Below are positions 35,522 to 43,902 of a stretch of DNA of 64,000 nt, one piece after another (the first letter of the stretch is position 1; each line of letters opens with the position of its first letter). Source of the DNA: CADEDV01 sp048498035 (GTDB lineage: Bacteria; Bacteroidota; Bacteroidia; Chitinophagales; Chitinophagaceae). The stretch spans positions 264,526-328,525 of the forward strand of contig JBEHYT010000002.1 in the NCBI GenBank assembly GCA_048498035.1, in the 5' to 3' direction. Under the pieces are notes generated by a model. The model ran no database searches. It saw only the letters and a list, made by a program, of their open reading frames with translations, and had not been told where the DNA came from. The translations under genes and the position numbers were made by a program.

Positions 35522-36532
35522 ATGAGCACCGTAAAAGTAGCTATCAATGGTTTCGGACGCATCGGCCGACTCGTGTACCGCCAAATCTACAAAATGGACG
35601 GCATCGATGTGGTAGCCATCAACGATCTTACCAGCCCCAAAGTACTAGCCCACCTGCTGAAATATGACAGCGCACAGGGCCGGTTTGATGCCGACGTAAA
35701 AGCCACCGAAGACTCCATCGTAGTCAACGGCGATACCGTTCGCATCTATGCCCAGAAAAACCCGGCAGAAATACCCTGGAAGAGTCATGACGTAGACGTA
35801 GTACTGGAATGCACAGGCTTCTTCACCGATAAAGACAAAGCCTCCGCACACCTTACCGCCGGCGCAAAGCGCGTAGTAATCTCAGCCCCCGCCACCGGCG
35901 ACCTGAAAACCATCGTTTTCAATGTAAACCACAACATACTGGATGGCTCAGAAACCATCATCAGTTGCGCGTCCTGCACCACCAACTGCCTGGCGCCTAT
36001 GGCGCAGGTGCTTGACGAACAATTTGGCATTGTAAATGCCCTGATGACTACCGTTCACGCCTATACCAACGACCAGAATACACAGGATGCGCCGCACCCG
36101 AAAGGCGACCTGCGCCGCGCCCGTGCCGCCGCCCAGAACATCGTGCCCAACAGCACCGGCGCCGCCAAAGCCATCGGCCTGGTATTACCCAACCTGAAAG
36201 GAAAAATGGACGGCTCCGCCCAACGTGTACCAACCCTTACCGGCTCACTCACCGAAGTGACAGCAGTATTGGGTAAAAAAGTAACCGTGGAAGAAGTAAA
36301 CGCAGCTATGAAAGCGGCGTCTAACGAAAGTTTTGGCTACACCACCGACGAGATCGTAAGCAGCGATATCATCGGCATCACTTACGGCTCGCTATTTGAT
36401 GCTACACAAACAAGAGTGCAAACCGTGGGCGATGTTCAACTGGTACGCACCGTATCCTGGTACGATAACGAAATGAGCTATGTTAGCCAGCTCGTTCGCA
36501 CCGTGCATTATTTTGCAAAATTGATTAGCTAA
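35522..36532 (+). CDS. gap: Glyceraldehyde-3-phosphate dehydrogenase, type I
   Basis: The 336-aa protein starts at 35522 with KVAINGFGRIGRLVYRQI, the NAD-binding start of GapA; an upstream in-frame Met has no homology. The active-site Cys is in SCASCTTNCLAP and the phosphate-binding region follows (TTVHAYTNDQNTQDAPH). WYDNEMSY marks the C-terminus. It oxidises glyceraldehyde-3-phosphate to 1,3-bisphosphoglycerate in glycolysis. The next enzyme, Pgk, is encoded 430 bp downstream, with one small gene between. The region upstream has a TAACTTCG element (35452-35459), a one-mismatch -7. Confidence 0.97.
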   Translation: MSTVKVAINGFGRIGRLVYRQIYKMDGIDVVAINDLTSPKVLAHLLKYDSAQGRFDADVKATEDSIVVNGDTVRIYAQKNPAEIPWKSHDVDVVLECTGFFTDKDKASAHLTAGAKRVVISAPATGDLKTIVFNVNHNILDGSETIISCASCTTNCLAPMAQVLDEQFGIVNALMTTVHAYTNDQNTQDAPHPKGDLRRARAAAQNIVPNSTGAAKAIGLVLPNLKGKMDGSAQRVPTLTGSLTEVTAVLGKKVTVEEVNAAMKAASNESFGYTTDEIVSSDIIGITYGSLFDATQTRVQTVGDVQLVRTVSWYDNEMSYVSQLVRTVHYFAKLIS

Positions 36533-36544
36533 TAAACCTTATAT

Positions 36545-36583
36545 ACTGCCGCTGCTTGTCCACCACAACCAGCGGCAGTTTTA
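36545..36583 (+). terminator. Hairpin after gap, weak terminator or attenuator
   Basis: A 9-bp perfect stem (ACTGCCGCT with AGCGGCAGT, 17-base loop) is followed by TTTTAT. It lies 12 bp after the gap stop and just before the next start, so it may reduce readthrough to the small gene and pgk. Confidence 0.6.
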
Positions 36584-36588
36584 TCCGT

Positions 36589-36948
36589 ATGAAGATTAAA
36601 AATATTGAGGGACTGTCGGCCTCCGACCTCGAACAGGAAGTGGCCAACGGCGCCCGTTTTGTGTTTTATTCGTATTGCATTTCATTGCTTGTTGTAACGC
36701 TGCGCCGGACGTCGGACGTATATTTTATACCACCGGGCAAACGCCGTTCTTTTAAAAGCTGGCCCTTCACCCTTCTCACACTTTTTACAGGTTGGTGGGG
36801 TATTCCCTGGGGACCCGTTTACACGGTTTCCAGCATCGGGTCAAACCTGAACGGTGGAAAAGATGTAACCGATGAGGTTATGTCGACAGTAGCCGGGCAC
36901 CTTCTGTTCCAGGAAGCGCGACAAGCACGTACAATGCAACAACTTTAA
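36589..36948 (+). CDS. Conserved small protein with hydrophobic segments
   Basis: The 119-aa protein starts at 36589 (MKIKNIEGLSASDLEQEVAN). It has hydrophobic stretches FVFYSYCISLLVVTL and FTLLTLFTGWWGIPWGPVYT, the second like the GWWGxPWGxxxT motif seen in small membrane proteins of Bacteroidota. The remainder is polar (GKDVTDEVMSTVAGHLLFQE). It sits between gap and pgk, which have a hairpin and an 18-bp gap respectively beside it, so it is likely transcribed with pgk. No function is known. Confidence 0.7.
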   Translation: MKIKNIEGLSASDLEQEVANGARFVFYSYCISLLVVTLRRTSDVYFIPPGKRRSFKSWPFTLLTLFTGWWGIPWGPVYTVSSIGSNLNGGKDVTDEVMSTVAGHLLFQEARQARTMQQL

Positions 36949-36965
36949 CTATCAAACGAAAGGCT

Positions 36966-38165
36966 ATGTCTACATTCAGCAACCACAATTTCAAAGGGGA
37001 AAAAGCATTGGTACGGGTTGACTTCAATGTACCACTGGATAAATCAACACTTGCTATCACAGACGATACGCGGATGCGTGCAGCCCTTCCCACTATAAAA
37101 AAGATAACGGGAGATGGTGGCGCCGTGATCCTGATGAGCCATTTGGGACGACCGAAAGACGGCCCCGAAGATAAATTCTCATTGAAACACCTCGTTGCAC
37201 ACCTTTCTGAATTGCTGGGTACTGCGGTAGAATTTGCCAACGACTGCATCGGCGAAGAAGCCGAAAAAAAAGCAGCCGCCCTGAAGCCCGGTCAAATCTT
37301 GTTGCTGGAAAACCTGCGGTTTTACAAGGAGGAAGAGAAAGGAGATAAAGGATTTGCTGAAAAACTTTCAAAATTGGGCGACGTGTGGGTAAATGATGCA
37401 TTTGGTACCGCACACCGCGCGCATGCATCTACTGCCGTCATCGCGCAATTTTTTCCAAAAGACAAGCGCATGTTTGGTTTGTTGATGGAAGCCGAAGTAA
37501 AAAGCGCAGAAAAAGTATTGCATAGCGCAGAAAGACCTTTTGTCGCCATTATCGGCGGCGCAAAAGTGTCTGATAAAATTCTGATCATCGAAAACCTGCT
37601 GGAAAAAGCAACCGATATTATTATCGGAGGTGGAATGGCATACACCTTTATGAAAGCCGAAGGCGGCCAGATCGGTAAATCGCTGTGCGAAGACGACCGA
37701 CTTGCCACCGCGCTCGAAATTCTCAAAAAAGCAGAAGCAAAAAATGTCTGCATTCACCTTCCTTCAGACTCCGTGATTGCCGATCAGTTTGCCGCTGAAG
37801 CGCAAACGTCTGCATCTCCCAGCAACCACATTCCCGATGGCTGGATGGGGCTTGACATTGGCGCCAATGCATGTGAACAGTTTACAAACGTGATCCATGC
37901 CGCCAAAACCATCCTGTGGAACGGTCCGATGGGTGTTTTTGAAATGGAAAAATTCCAACATGGTACGAAAACCATCGCTACGGCCGTGGCCGAAGCAACC
38001 GAGAAGGGCGCTTATTCACTTGTAGGCGGCGGTGATTCTGTAGCTGCTGTGAACCAGTTTCATTTTACGGATAAGGTGAGTTATGTATCAACCGGTGGAG
38101 GCGCCATGCTCGAATTTTTTGAAGGGAAAACCCTGCCTGGCATTGCCGCAGTACAGGAAGGTTAA
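36966..38165 (+). CDS. pgk: Phosphoglycerate kinase
   Basis: The 399-aa protein has the family signature VRVDFNVPLD near residue 16, SHLGRPKDGPED (substrate-binding), LLENLRFYKEE, NDAFGTAHRAHAST, IIGGAKVSDKI and the C-terminal nucleotide loop YSLVGGGDSVAAVNQF followed by YVSTGGGAMLEF. Length is normal. It transfers phosphate from 1,3-bisphosphoglycerate to ADP in glycolysis. It follows the small gene with a gap of 17 bp. A strong terminator lies 77 bp beyond its stop. Confidence 0.98.
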   Translation: MSTFSNHNFKGEKALVRVDFNVPLDKSTLAITDDTRMRAALPTIKKITGDGGAVILMSHLGRPKDGPEDKFSLKHLVAHLSELLGTAVEFANDCIGEEAEKKAAALKPGQILLLENLRFYKEEEKGDKGFAEKLSKLGDVWVNDAFGTAHRAHASTAVIAQFFPKDKRMFGLLMEAEVKSAEKVLHSAERPFVAIIGGAKVSDKILIIENLLEKATDIIIGGGMAYTFMKAEGGQIGKSLCEDDRLATALEILKKAEAKNVCIHLPSDSVIADQFAAEAQTSASPSNHIPDGWMGLDIGANACEQFTNVIHAAKTILWNGPMGVFEMEKFQHGTKTIATAVAEATEKGAYSLVGGGDSVAAVNQFHFTDKVSYVSTGGGAMLEFFEGKTLPGIAAVQEG

Positions 38166-38241
38166 TCTTAACCGTGGGCAAAGCAGGCTAATGTGCACCC
38201 CGAAGTGAGATTTTACTATTTTATAATAAAATGCGTTGTTT

Positions 38242-38271
38242 GCAAGCCCTTGCGGCTTGCTTCTTTTTTTT
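38242..38271 (+). terminator. Rho-independent terminator of pgk
   Basis: The 7-bp stem GCAAGCC/GGCTTGC with a 5-base loop is followed by an 11-base run of T with one C. It overlaps the promoter-like elements of the LemA gene downstream. Confidence 0.85.
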
Positions 38272-38280
38272 CTACCTTCG
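38250..38280 (+). promoter_or_regulatory. Possible promoter of the LemA/TPM cluster
   Basis: TTG (38250-38252) and TACCTTCG (38273-38280), a one-mismatch -7, are separated by 20 nt. The start codon is 20 bp on. The -33 lies within the pgk terminator loop. Confidence 0.4.
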
Positions 38281-38299
38281 GTTCCTAAACTCTACACAC

Positions 38300-38893
38300 A
38301 TGAAAGGGACACGCAATGTTGCACTTATCGGTATTGCCGCACTGGTACTCATTCTCCTGGTTTGGGGCTGCAGCGGTCAACGTGCATTGGTAAAGGCTGA
38401 TGAACAGGTTGCAAACGACTGGAACGATGTTCAGGCCGCCTACCAAAACCGGGCTGACCTGGTTCCCAATCTTGTGAATACGGTAAAAGGCGCTGCCGAT
38501 TTTGAAAAATCCACGCTTACCGCTGTAATCGAAGCACGGGCCAAAGCCACTTCTATCAACCTGACCGCAGACCAGCTAACTCCTGAGAATATGCAAAAAT
38601 TCCAGGATGCACAAACACAGATGACAGGTGCGTTGAAGAGCCTGCTGGTAACGGTAGAAAAATACCCCGATCTCAAAGCCAACCAGAACTTCCTGGATCT
38701 GCAACACAAACTGGATGGTATAGAAGGCGATATCCGGAATGCCCGGATGAAATTTAATAAGTCTGTTAACACCTATAATGTAAAAGTCCGTTCATTCCCA
38801 AATAATGTACTGGCTGGTATGTTTGGTTTCTCGAAGAAAGAAGGCTTCAAAGCCGATGAGGGTGCTGAAAAAGCGCCTACTGTACAATTCTAG
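38300..38893 (+). CDS. LemA family lipoprotein-like protein
   Basis: The 197-aa protein starts at 38300 (MKGTRNVALIGIAALVLILL); an upstream Met lies within the terminator T-run. Cys24 in LVWGCSGQ is a possible lipidation site. The LemA core follows: DEQVANDWNDVQAAYQNRAD, LVPNLVNTVKGAADFEKSTL and YPDLKANQNFLDLQHKLDG, ending in SFPNNVLAGMFGFSKKEGF. LemA proteins are anchored four-helix bundles of uncertain role, often beside TPM-domain genes as here. The next LemA gene starts 2 bp on, a tandem duplication. Confidence 0.92.
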   Translation: MKGTRNVALIGIAALVLILLVWGCSGQRALVKADEQVANDWNDVQAAYQNRADLVPNLVNTVKGAADFEKSTLTAVIEARAKATSINLTADQLTPENMQKFQDAQTQMTGALKSLLVTVEKYPDLKANQNFLDLQHKLDGIEGDIRNARMKFNKSVNTYNVKVRSFPNNVLAGMFGFSKKEGFKADEGAEKAPTVQF

Positions 38894-38895
38894 TA

Positions 38896-39489
38896 ATGAG
38901 TCAGCAGCAAAAACGAATTGCCCTTATTGCAGGAGCCGTTGTGCTTATCCTGTTAGTCTGGATCATATCCGGCTATAACGGGCTGGTGCGCAAACAGGAA
39001 AAAGTAGATCAAACCTGGGCCGAAGTGCAATCCACCTACCAGCGCAGGCTGGAACTGGTGCCGAATATTGTGAGCGTGGTTCGCGGCGTGGCCGATTTTG
39101 AAAAAACAACATTTACCGATCTGGCGGAAGCCCGTAGCAGGGCCATGTCGGGGTTGGGATCGATTAATAGTAAGGATTCGTCTGGCATTAATCAGCAATA
39201 CACAAGCCAGGACAGCGTGGCTGCACGCGCCAACCGCCTTATTGCGATTATTGAAAATTACCCGGAGTTGCGCGCTACAGAAGCATTTCACCAGCTACAG
39301 GCGCAGCTTAGCGGAACAGAACGGCGTATTAAAGTAGCAAGAAATGATTTCAATAACGCTGTGCGTGCCTATAATACCAGTGTACGAAGTTTTCCAACGA
39401 ATATCGTCGCCGGGCTATTTGGATTTAAAAAGCGCGAAGGATTCCAGGCAGATACCAATGCCGATAAGGCCGTTGAAATAAAATTTTAA
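38896..39489 (+). CDS. LemA family protein (second copy)
   Basis: The 197-aa paralogue of the preceding gene has the same length and layout: an N-terminal membrane helix (IALIAGAVVLILLVWIISGY) without a lipobox Cys, QEKVDQTWAEVQSTYQRRLE, LVPNIVSVVRGVADFEKTTF, and SFPTNIVAGLFGFKKREGF. The core is clearly a duplication with divergence. It lies 2 bp after its sister and 9 bp before a TPM gene, within one transcript. Confidence 0.92.
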   Translation: MSQQQKRIALIAGAVVLILLVWIISGYNGLVRKQEKVDQTWAEVQSTYQRRLELVPNIVSVVRGVADFEKTTFTDLAEARSRAMSGLGSINSKDSSGINQQYTSQDSVAARANRLIAIIENYPELRATEAFHQLQAQLSGTERRIKVARNDFNNAVRAYNTSVRSFPTNIVAGLFGFKKREGFQADTNADKAVEIKF

Positions 39490-39498
39490 ATAATAACC

Positions 39499-39960
39499 GT
39501 GTTCTCCTTCCTGAAAAGAAAACCTAAGCCTTTATTAAGTGACGAGGCGAATCATCTCGTTGTAAAGGCGATCCAGCACGCTGAAGAACGTACCAGTGGA
39601 GAAATCCGCGTGTATGTAGAAAGCCGTTGCCGGTTTGTGGATGCTATTGACCGCGCAGCCGAGATCTTCCGCAAACTGCAGATGGAGAAGACAGAACAAC
39701 GCAATGCGGTGCTGGTGTATATTGCCCTGAAAGATCGCCAACTGGCTATTTTTGGAGATGAAGGCATTCATCAACGCGTAGGAGAAACATATTGGAAAGA
39801 ACGCGTTGCAGATATGATCCACACCTTTAACAGGAAAGATTATGCAAAAGGAATTGCTGAATGTGTGATCCAGGTAGGAGAGGCACTGCATCAGCATTTT
39901 CCGTACGATAAGAATACAGACAAGAACGAATTACCAGACACGATAGTTTTTGGACGATGA
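39499..39960 (+). CDS. TPM domain protein (cytosolic form)
   Basis: The 153-aa protein uses a GTG start at 39499. It has no signal peptide. The TPM (TLP18.3/Psb32/MOLO-1) fold is indicated by ERTSGEIRVYVESRC, TEQRNAVLVYIALKDRQLAI and FGDEGIHQRVGETYWKE. Its end overlaps the next TPM gene by 4 bp (ATGA). TPM domains occur with LemA in membrane-associated systems; the activity (phosphatase or assembly factor) is not settled. Confidence 0.85.
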   Translation: MFSFLKRKPKPLLSDEANHLVVKAIQHAEERTSGEIRVYVESRCRFVDAIDRAAEIFRKLQMEKTEQRNAVLVYIALKDRQLAIFGDEGIHQRVGETYWKERVADMIHTFNRKDYAKGIAECVIQVGEALHQHFPYDKNTDKNELPDTIVFGR

Positions 39961-40730
39961 GAAGATTACAACTTTTTCTGCTGGCATCCTGCATGCTGTT
40001 TTCACTGGCTTCCCTGGCACAGGTAGAAAAAGTGATCCCATCCCGGCCCAGTCCGCCAACATTGGTAAACGATTTCACAGGCAATTTTCTTACTGCTGCC
40101 GAAAAACAGGCACTCGAACAAAAATTGGTAGCCTATGATGATAGTACCTCCAACCAGGTTGTCATCGTTATTGTAAAATCACTCGAAGGTTATAGTGCAG
40201 ACGAATACGCTATCGCGCTGGGACGCGCCTGGGGTGTTGGAAACAAAGACTTTAACAACGGCGTTGTTATATTGATCAGCACCGGTGGTGGAGAAGGCAA
40301 CCGTGATGCCTTTATCGCAACCGGCTACGGGTTGGAAGGAGCAATACCGGATGGAACCGCTCAGACGATCACCGACCACGACATAATTGAAAATTTTAAA
40401 AAAGGGTATTATTACCAGGGGCTTGACGATGCAACCACTTCCATCCAGGAAGCTGCCGCAGGTAGATACAAAGCTCCTGCGGGATGGGGTAGTAGCAAGC
40501 AAAAGAAATTTCCAGCGGCACTCTTTATTGTCGCCATCATCCTGTTTATTGTTCTATCTGCCGGCTTTGGTGGCGGTGGAGGTGGTACCTATGTATCCGG
40601 TGGCGGATTTGGCGGATGGTCAGGAGGCGGCGGTGGCTGGAGCGGCGGCGGTGGTGGTGGTTCTTCTGGTGGGTTTGGTGGATTTGGAGGCGGCAGTTTC
40701 GGCGGGGGTGGCGCTGGAGGGAAATGGTAA
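39957..40730 (+). CDS. TPM domain membrane protein with glycine-rich tail (YgcG-like)
   Basis: The 257-aa protein has a signal peptide (MRRLQLFLLASCMLFSLASL), a TPM domain at about 35-160 (LVNDFTGNFLTAAEKQALEQ, VVIVIVKSLEGYSADEYAIA, VGNKDFNNGVVILISTGG, ATGYGLEGAIPDGTAQ), one membrane helix (FPAALFIVAIILFIVLSAGF) and a tail of about 55 residues that is over half Gly and ends GGKW. That is the YgcG layout. It is the last gene of the LemA/LemA/TPM/TPM run. Confidence 0.9.
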   Translation: MRRLQLFLLASCMLFSLASLAQVEKVIPSRPSPPTLVNDFTGNFLTAAEKQALEQKLVAYDDSTSNQVVIVIVKSLEGYSADEYAIALGRAWGVGNKDFNNGVVILISTGGGEGNRDAFIATGYGLEGAIPDGTAQTITDHDIIENFKKGYYYQGLDDATTSIQEAAAGRYKAPAGWGSSKQKKFPAALFIVAIILFIVLSAGFGGGGGGTYVSGGGFGGWSGGGGGWSGGGGGGSSGGFGGFGGGSFGGGGAGGKW

Positions 40731-40767
40731 TTAATTCGGTAATACGATAATTCGGTGATTCGATAAT

Positions 40768-41140
40768 CACTGTTGTCCGGGGAAAATTTAGCAAATACGA
40801 TCACCTGGACACCTGCATTCGCCTGCGGCTTCTTTGCCTCCACGGCCGGCGGGCCGAGTTGCAGCTCCGGCGCTGTTTTTTGTGCTTGGCAGCGCCATTC
40901 CGCTACGCGGAACCGCACAAAAAGAAGGCGCCTCCGCCGCAACTGGTAGATTTAAATACACTTCGACGAATCGCTAACCGCTGATATCAAGTGAAACTTT
41001 TACTGCACAGCGAAATCAGAGTTGCTTTTGAATAAGGGGCCTTGCTTTTAAATTGGACAAAAAGTGGGTTAAATAATCTTTGATATTCAGGCTAGTAAAC
41101 AGGTCCTGAGTTGGATTTTTATTTTCTCCGGACAACAATG
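40768..41140. mobile_element. MITE-like element, copy 2 (373 bp)
   Basis: The ends are CACTGTTGTCCGGGGAAAA on the left and the reverse complement of CATTGTTGTCCGGAGAAAA on the right. The flanks are a perfect 10-bp duplication, ATTCGATAAT, at 40758-40767 and 41141-41150. The right 133 bp match copy 1 at 24.1 kb. The interior (about 40800-41000) differs and is GC-rich, with a nested hairpin: TTTTTGTGC (40877-40885) with GCACAAAAA (40915-40923), enclosing TTCCGC-TAC-GCGGAA. There is no transposase frame. Confidence 0.8.
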
Positions 41141-41170
41141 ATTCGATAATGGAGGAAGGTGAAAAATATA

Positions 41171-41205
41171 AAAAGAGCCGTTCGCCCAGGCGAACGGCTC
41201 TTTTT
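41171..41205. terminator. Bidirectional terminator
   Basis: A 15-16-bp perfect stem (AAAAGAGCCGTTCGC pairing with GCGAACGGCTCTTTT) ends in T runs on both strands. It separates the plus-strand TPM gene from the minus-strand M1 aminopeptidase. Confidence 0.95.
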
Positions 41206-41248
41206 ATTCAATCAGCGAATTACTGCATCGCCGAACTATCGAATTAGA

Positions 41249-43759
41249 TCAAAATCCTTTCTTGTCTGCTTCAGGCATTACTGATTTGATATAATCTAAT
41301 TGTTCTTTAGCCGCAGCATCATTCGGATCTTTCTTCACCGCTGCATCCTTCGCTACCAGGATCCCTTTCAATATAACACCATTCAAATAAGGATCGGTTT
41401 GGCCACGCACCGCGTCAGGAATAGTATCCCTGAACTGCACAATTTCATTTACACCTTCCTTGAATTTTTCCGTATTCCTGATATTCGCCAGGTAAGTGGC
41501 CAGATTATTAACTACGGAGAAACGCGACTGCAGAGAACGTTTGCGGAAATCACCCATGATCTTGTCAAACAGTGATTCATCACCAGATTGCGCAAGGATG
41601 GTAGAAATAGCATTGTTCAATACGCCTTTGGCCGGTTGCTCAGACAGCTTGCGGGCAATTGGTAACGCCGCATCCGGTTGGGTACGGTTCAGCGCCAGCA
41701 ACGCATCACCCGATACTGTATAAGAAGAATCATTTACGGCTGCTGTAAACATAGGCACATATTCCGCCTTCTTGTAAAAACCAAGCGCATTGATGGCCGC
41801 ACCTTTTGTTACACGTTTCGGATCAGATTGCGCTACTTTCAGCAAATTGGCTTCCACCGCGTCTTTCACAGCTTGCTTTTTCAGATCCAGCCGAACAATG
41901 GCAAACGTACGGAGACCATCATATTTATCCTGGATGGCACGGTTGAGCAGCGCAACTGCTTTTGGATCGTCCTGGTGGGCTGCAGCATACGCTATTGCCT
42001 CACGGCGATCCACATAATTGCCGATGCCATATTGGAAAATATAATTATCAAGCGTCTTATGATCTTCCTTGTCCCACAGCGTAATTTTATCTGCATCCAC
42101 ATTTACCAGGTCGGGGTGCTTGCTGTAATTAAACGTAAATGTATCCACAGCATGTGAAGCCCAGACATTCTCCCTTGTTTTTGTAGAACCATTGTAAATA
42201 TCAATCGCCAGTGGCAACTGGAACAATTTCGGCTGCGTTTGGTGTACAATCACCTGTACTTTGCCGGCAGCATCATCGTACACATAGTCAATATCTACCA
42301 CCGGATGCCCACTTCCATAATACCACTGATTGAAAAACCAGTTGAGATCGCGGCCGGTTACTTCTTCAAAAGCCAGGCGCAATTGCTGGGCTTCCGCAGA
42401 TTTAAACCGATACGTCGTTAAATATAAATTCAGCGATTTAAAGAACGCATCATTCCCAACAAAGTGCCGAAGCATATTTAGGATACGCCCGCCCTTCTGG
42501 TAGCTTACCGCATCAAACATATCTTCACGGTTGGAATAATAAAAGCGAACCAGGTCTTTGTTTTCACTATGGCTGCGCAGGTATCCCTGCATGCCATTGT
42601 AATTTTCTTCATCGCCGGCATCCTGTCCATATTTATGCTCAGCCCAAAGTGTTTCAGAAAAATCAGCAAATGATTCATTCAATGTCAGGTTGCTCCAGCT
42701 TTCGGTTGTTACCAGGTCGCCAAACCATTGGTGAAACAGTTCATGCGCAATTGTTGATTCCCAGTTATTGCCATCCACCAACTGGCGCGCATCCTGCTGT
42801 GCATTTTCTTCATGGATCGTAGCTGTTGTATTCTCCATGGCTCCGGCTACATAGTCGCGCCCGGTAATTTGGGAATATTTCACCCAGGGAAATGGTACAC
42901 CCAGCACATCAGAAAAATAACCGATCATCTCAGGCGTATCGCCAAATATTTTCTGGGCTACGCTTGCGTAGGGTTTTTCTACGTAATAATTTACTTCTTT
43001 GCCTTTCCAGCTATCCTTGATCACGGCATATTCGCCCACGCCCAGGAAAAACAGGTAAGGTGCATGGGGAAGGTCCATTTTCCAGTAATCGGTACGCGTG
43101 CCATTGGCATTTTTCTTTTGCGACATTAATTTACCGTTGCTGAGCGTTACATACTTATTGTCTACCGTTACTGTCAGTTCTTCCGTTGTTTTCTGGTTTT
43201 GTTTGTCGATCGTAGGGAACCATGCAGAATTGGCTTCGGTTTCACCCTGTGTCCAGATCTGTGTAGGTTTCTCCTTGTCTTCGCCCTTGGGATTGATAAA
43301 GTAGAATCCTTTAATGCCTAGCATCGCATCGTTGCCGTATTTGGCTTCAAATTCATCCGGCTTGGCAGTATATTCGATATATACCGTGTAATTCTCGTCC
43401 TTTTTATAGGTTTTGTCCAACTGGATCCGCAGGTTAAAATCATCATAGCTGTGCACCAGCGGAGTTTGTTTGGTGCCTTTTACCAGCATTACTTTTTTGA
43501 TTTCCATGCCCTTCGCATCTAAATTGAGCGAATCTGTAGCGTAGAAATGAGGATGCAGCGTAATCCACGCTTTTCCATACACATAGGACTTGCTAAAATC
43601 CGGTGTTACATCCAGTTTGGTGTGTACCAGGTCGTTAATCCGGGTGGCGGTGGCCCTGTATTCCGTTTTCCAGGTCGTATCCTCCTGGGGTTCGCCCTGC
43701 TGTGCAAACAGGGAGAAACTCACGGCCCATGCAACCACTCCAAGCAAAAGTTTCTTCAT
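41249..43759 (-). CDS. Exported M1 family aminopeptidase
   Basis: The 836-aa enzyme has a signal peptide (MKKLLLGVVAWAVSFSLFAQ), an N-terminal beta domain, the exopeptidase motif GAMEN, and the zinc site HELFHQWFGDLVTTESWSNL followed by the third ligand Glu in NESFA. YQKGGRILNMLRHFVG carries the catalytic Tyr region. The last 250 residues are helical HEAT-like repeats. It trims N-terminal residues from peptides in the periplasm. It is a full-length family member, unlike the shorter M1 protein at 19341. It stands alone. Confidence 0.95.
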   Translation of the reverse strand: MKKLLLGVVAWAVSFSLFAQQGEPQEDTTWKTEYRATATRINDLVHTKLDVTPDFSKSYVYGKAWITLHPHFYATDSLNLDAKGMEIKKVMLVKGTKQTPLVHSYDDFNLRIQLDKTYKKDENYTVYIEYTAKPDEFEAKYGNDAMLGIKGFYFINPKGEDKEKPTQIWTQGETEANSAWFPTIDKQNQKTTEELTVTVDNKYVTLSNGKLMSQKKNANGTRTDYWKMDLPHAPYLFFLGVGEYAVIKDSWKGKEVNYYVEKPYASVAQKIFGDTPEMIGYFSDVLGVPFPWVKYSQITGRDYVAGAMENTTATIHEENAQQDARQLVDGNNWESTIAHELFHQWFGDLVTTESWSNLTLNESFADFSETLWAEHKYGQDAGDEENYNGMQGYLRSHSENKDLVRFYYSNREDMFDAVSYQKGGRILNMLRHFVGNDAFFKSLNLYLTTYRFKSAEAQQLRLAFEEVTGRDLNWFFNQWYYGSGHPVVDIDYVYDDAAGKVQVIVHQTQPKLFQLPLAIDIYNGSTKTRENVWASHAVDTFTFNYSKHPDLVNVDADKITLWDKEDHKTLDNYIFQYGIGNYVDRREAIAYAAAHQDDPKAVALLNRAIQDKYDGLRTFAIVRLDLKKQAVKDAVEANLLKVAQSDPKRVTKGAAINALGFYKKAEYVPMFTAAVNDSSYTVSGDALLALNRTQPDAALPIARKLSEQPAKGVLNNAISTILAQSGDESLFDKIMGDFRKRSLQSRFSVVNNLATYLANIRNTEKFKEGVNEIVQFRDTIPDAVRGQTDPYLNGVILKGILVAKDAAVKKDPNDAAAKEQLDYIKSVMPEADKKGF

Positions 43760-43902
43760 AATAGAGATTTAGAGCCACGAAGGTAAACAAGCTTCCCGTT
43801 TGCACAGGGCTGAAATGGGATGAAAGGTATCCTAGTGGTTATTTAACAGCATGTTGTAGCTTTTTTTCAAGTATTTTTGCCCTGATAACCAATACCCGGA
43901 AC

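Noticed and set aside
40589..40942. Long minus-strand open frame over the Gly-rich tail and MITE copy 2
   Set aside because: It is antisense to the Gly-rich TPM protein and gives a Pro/His-rich product from that repeat; no start signal or domain.
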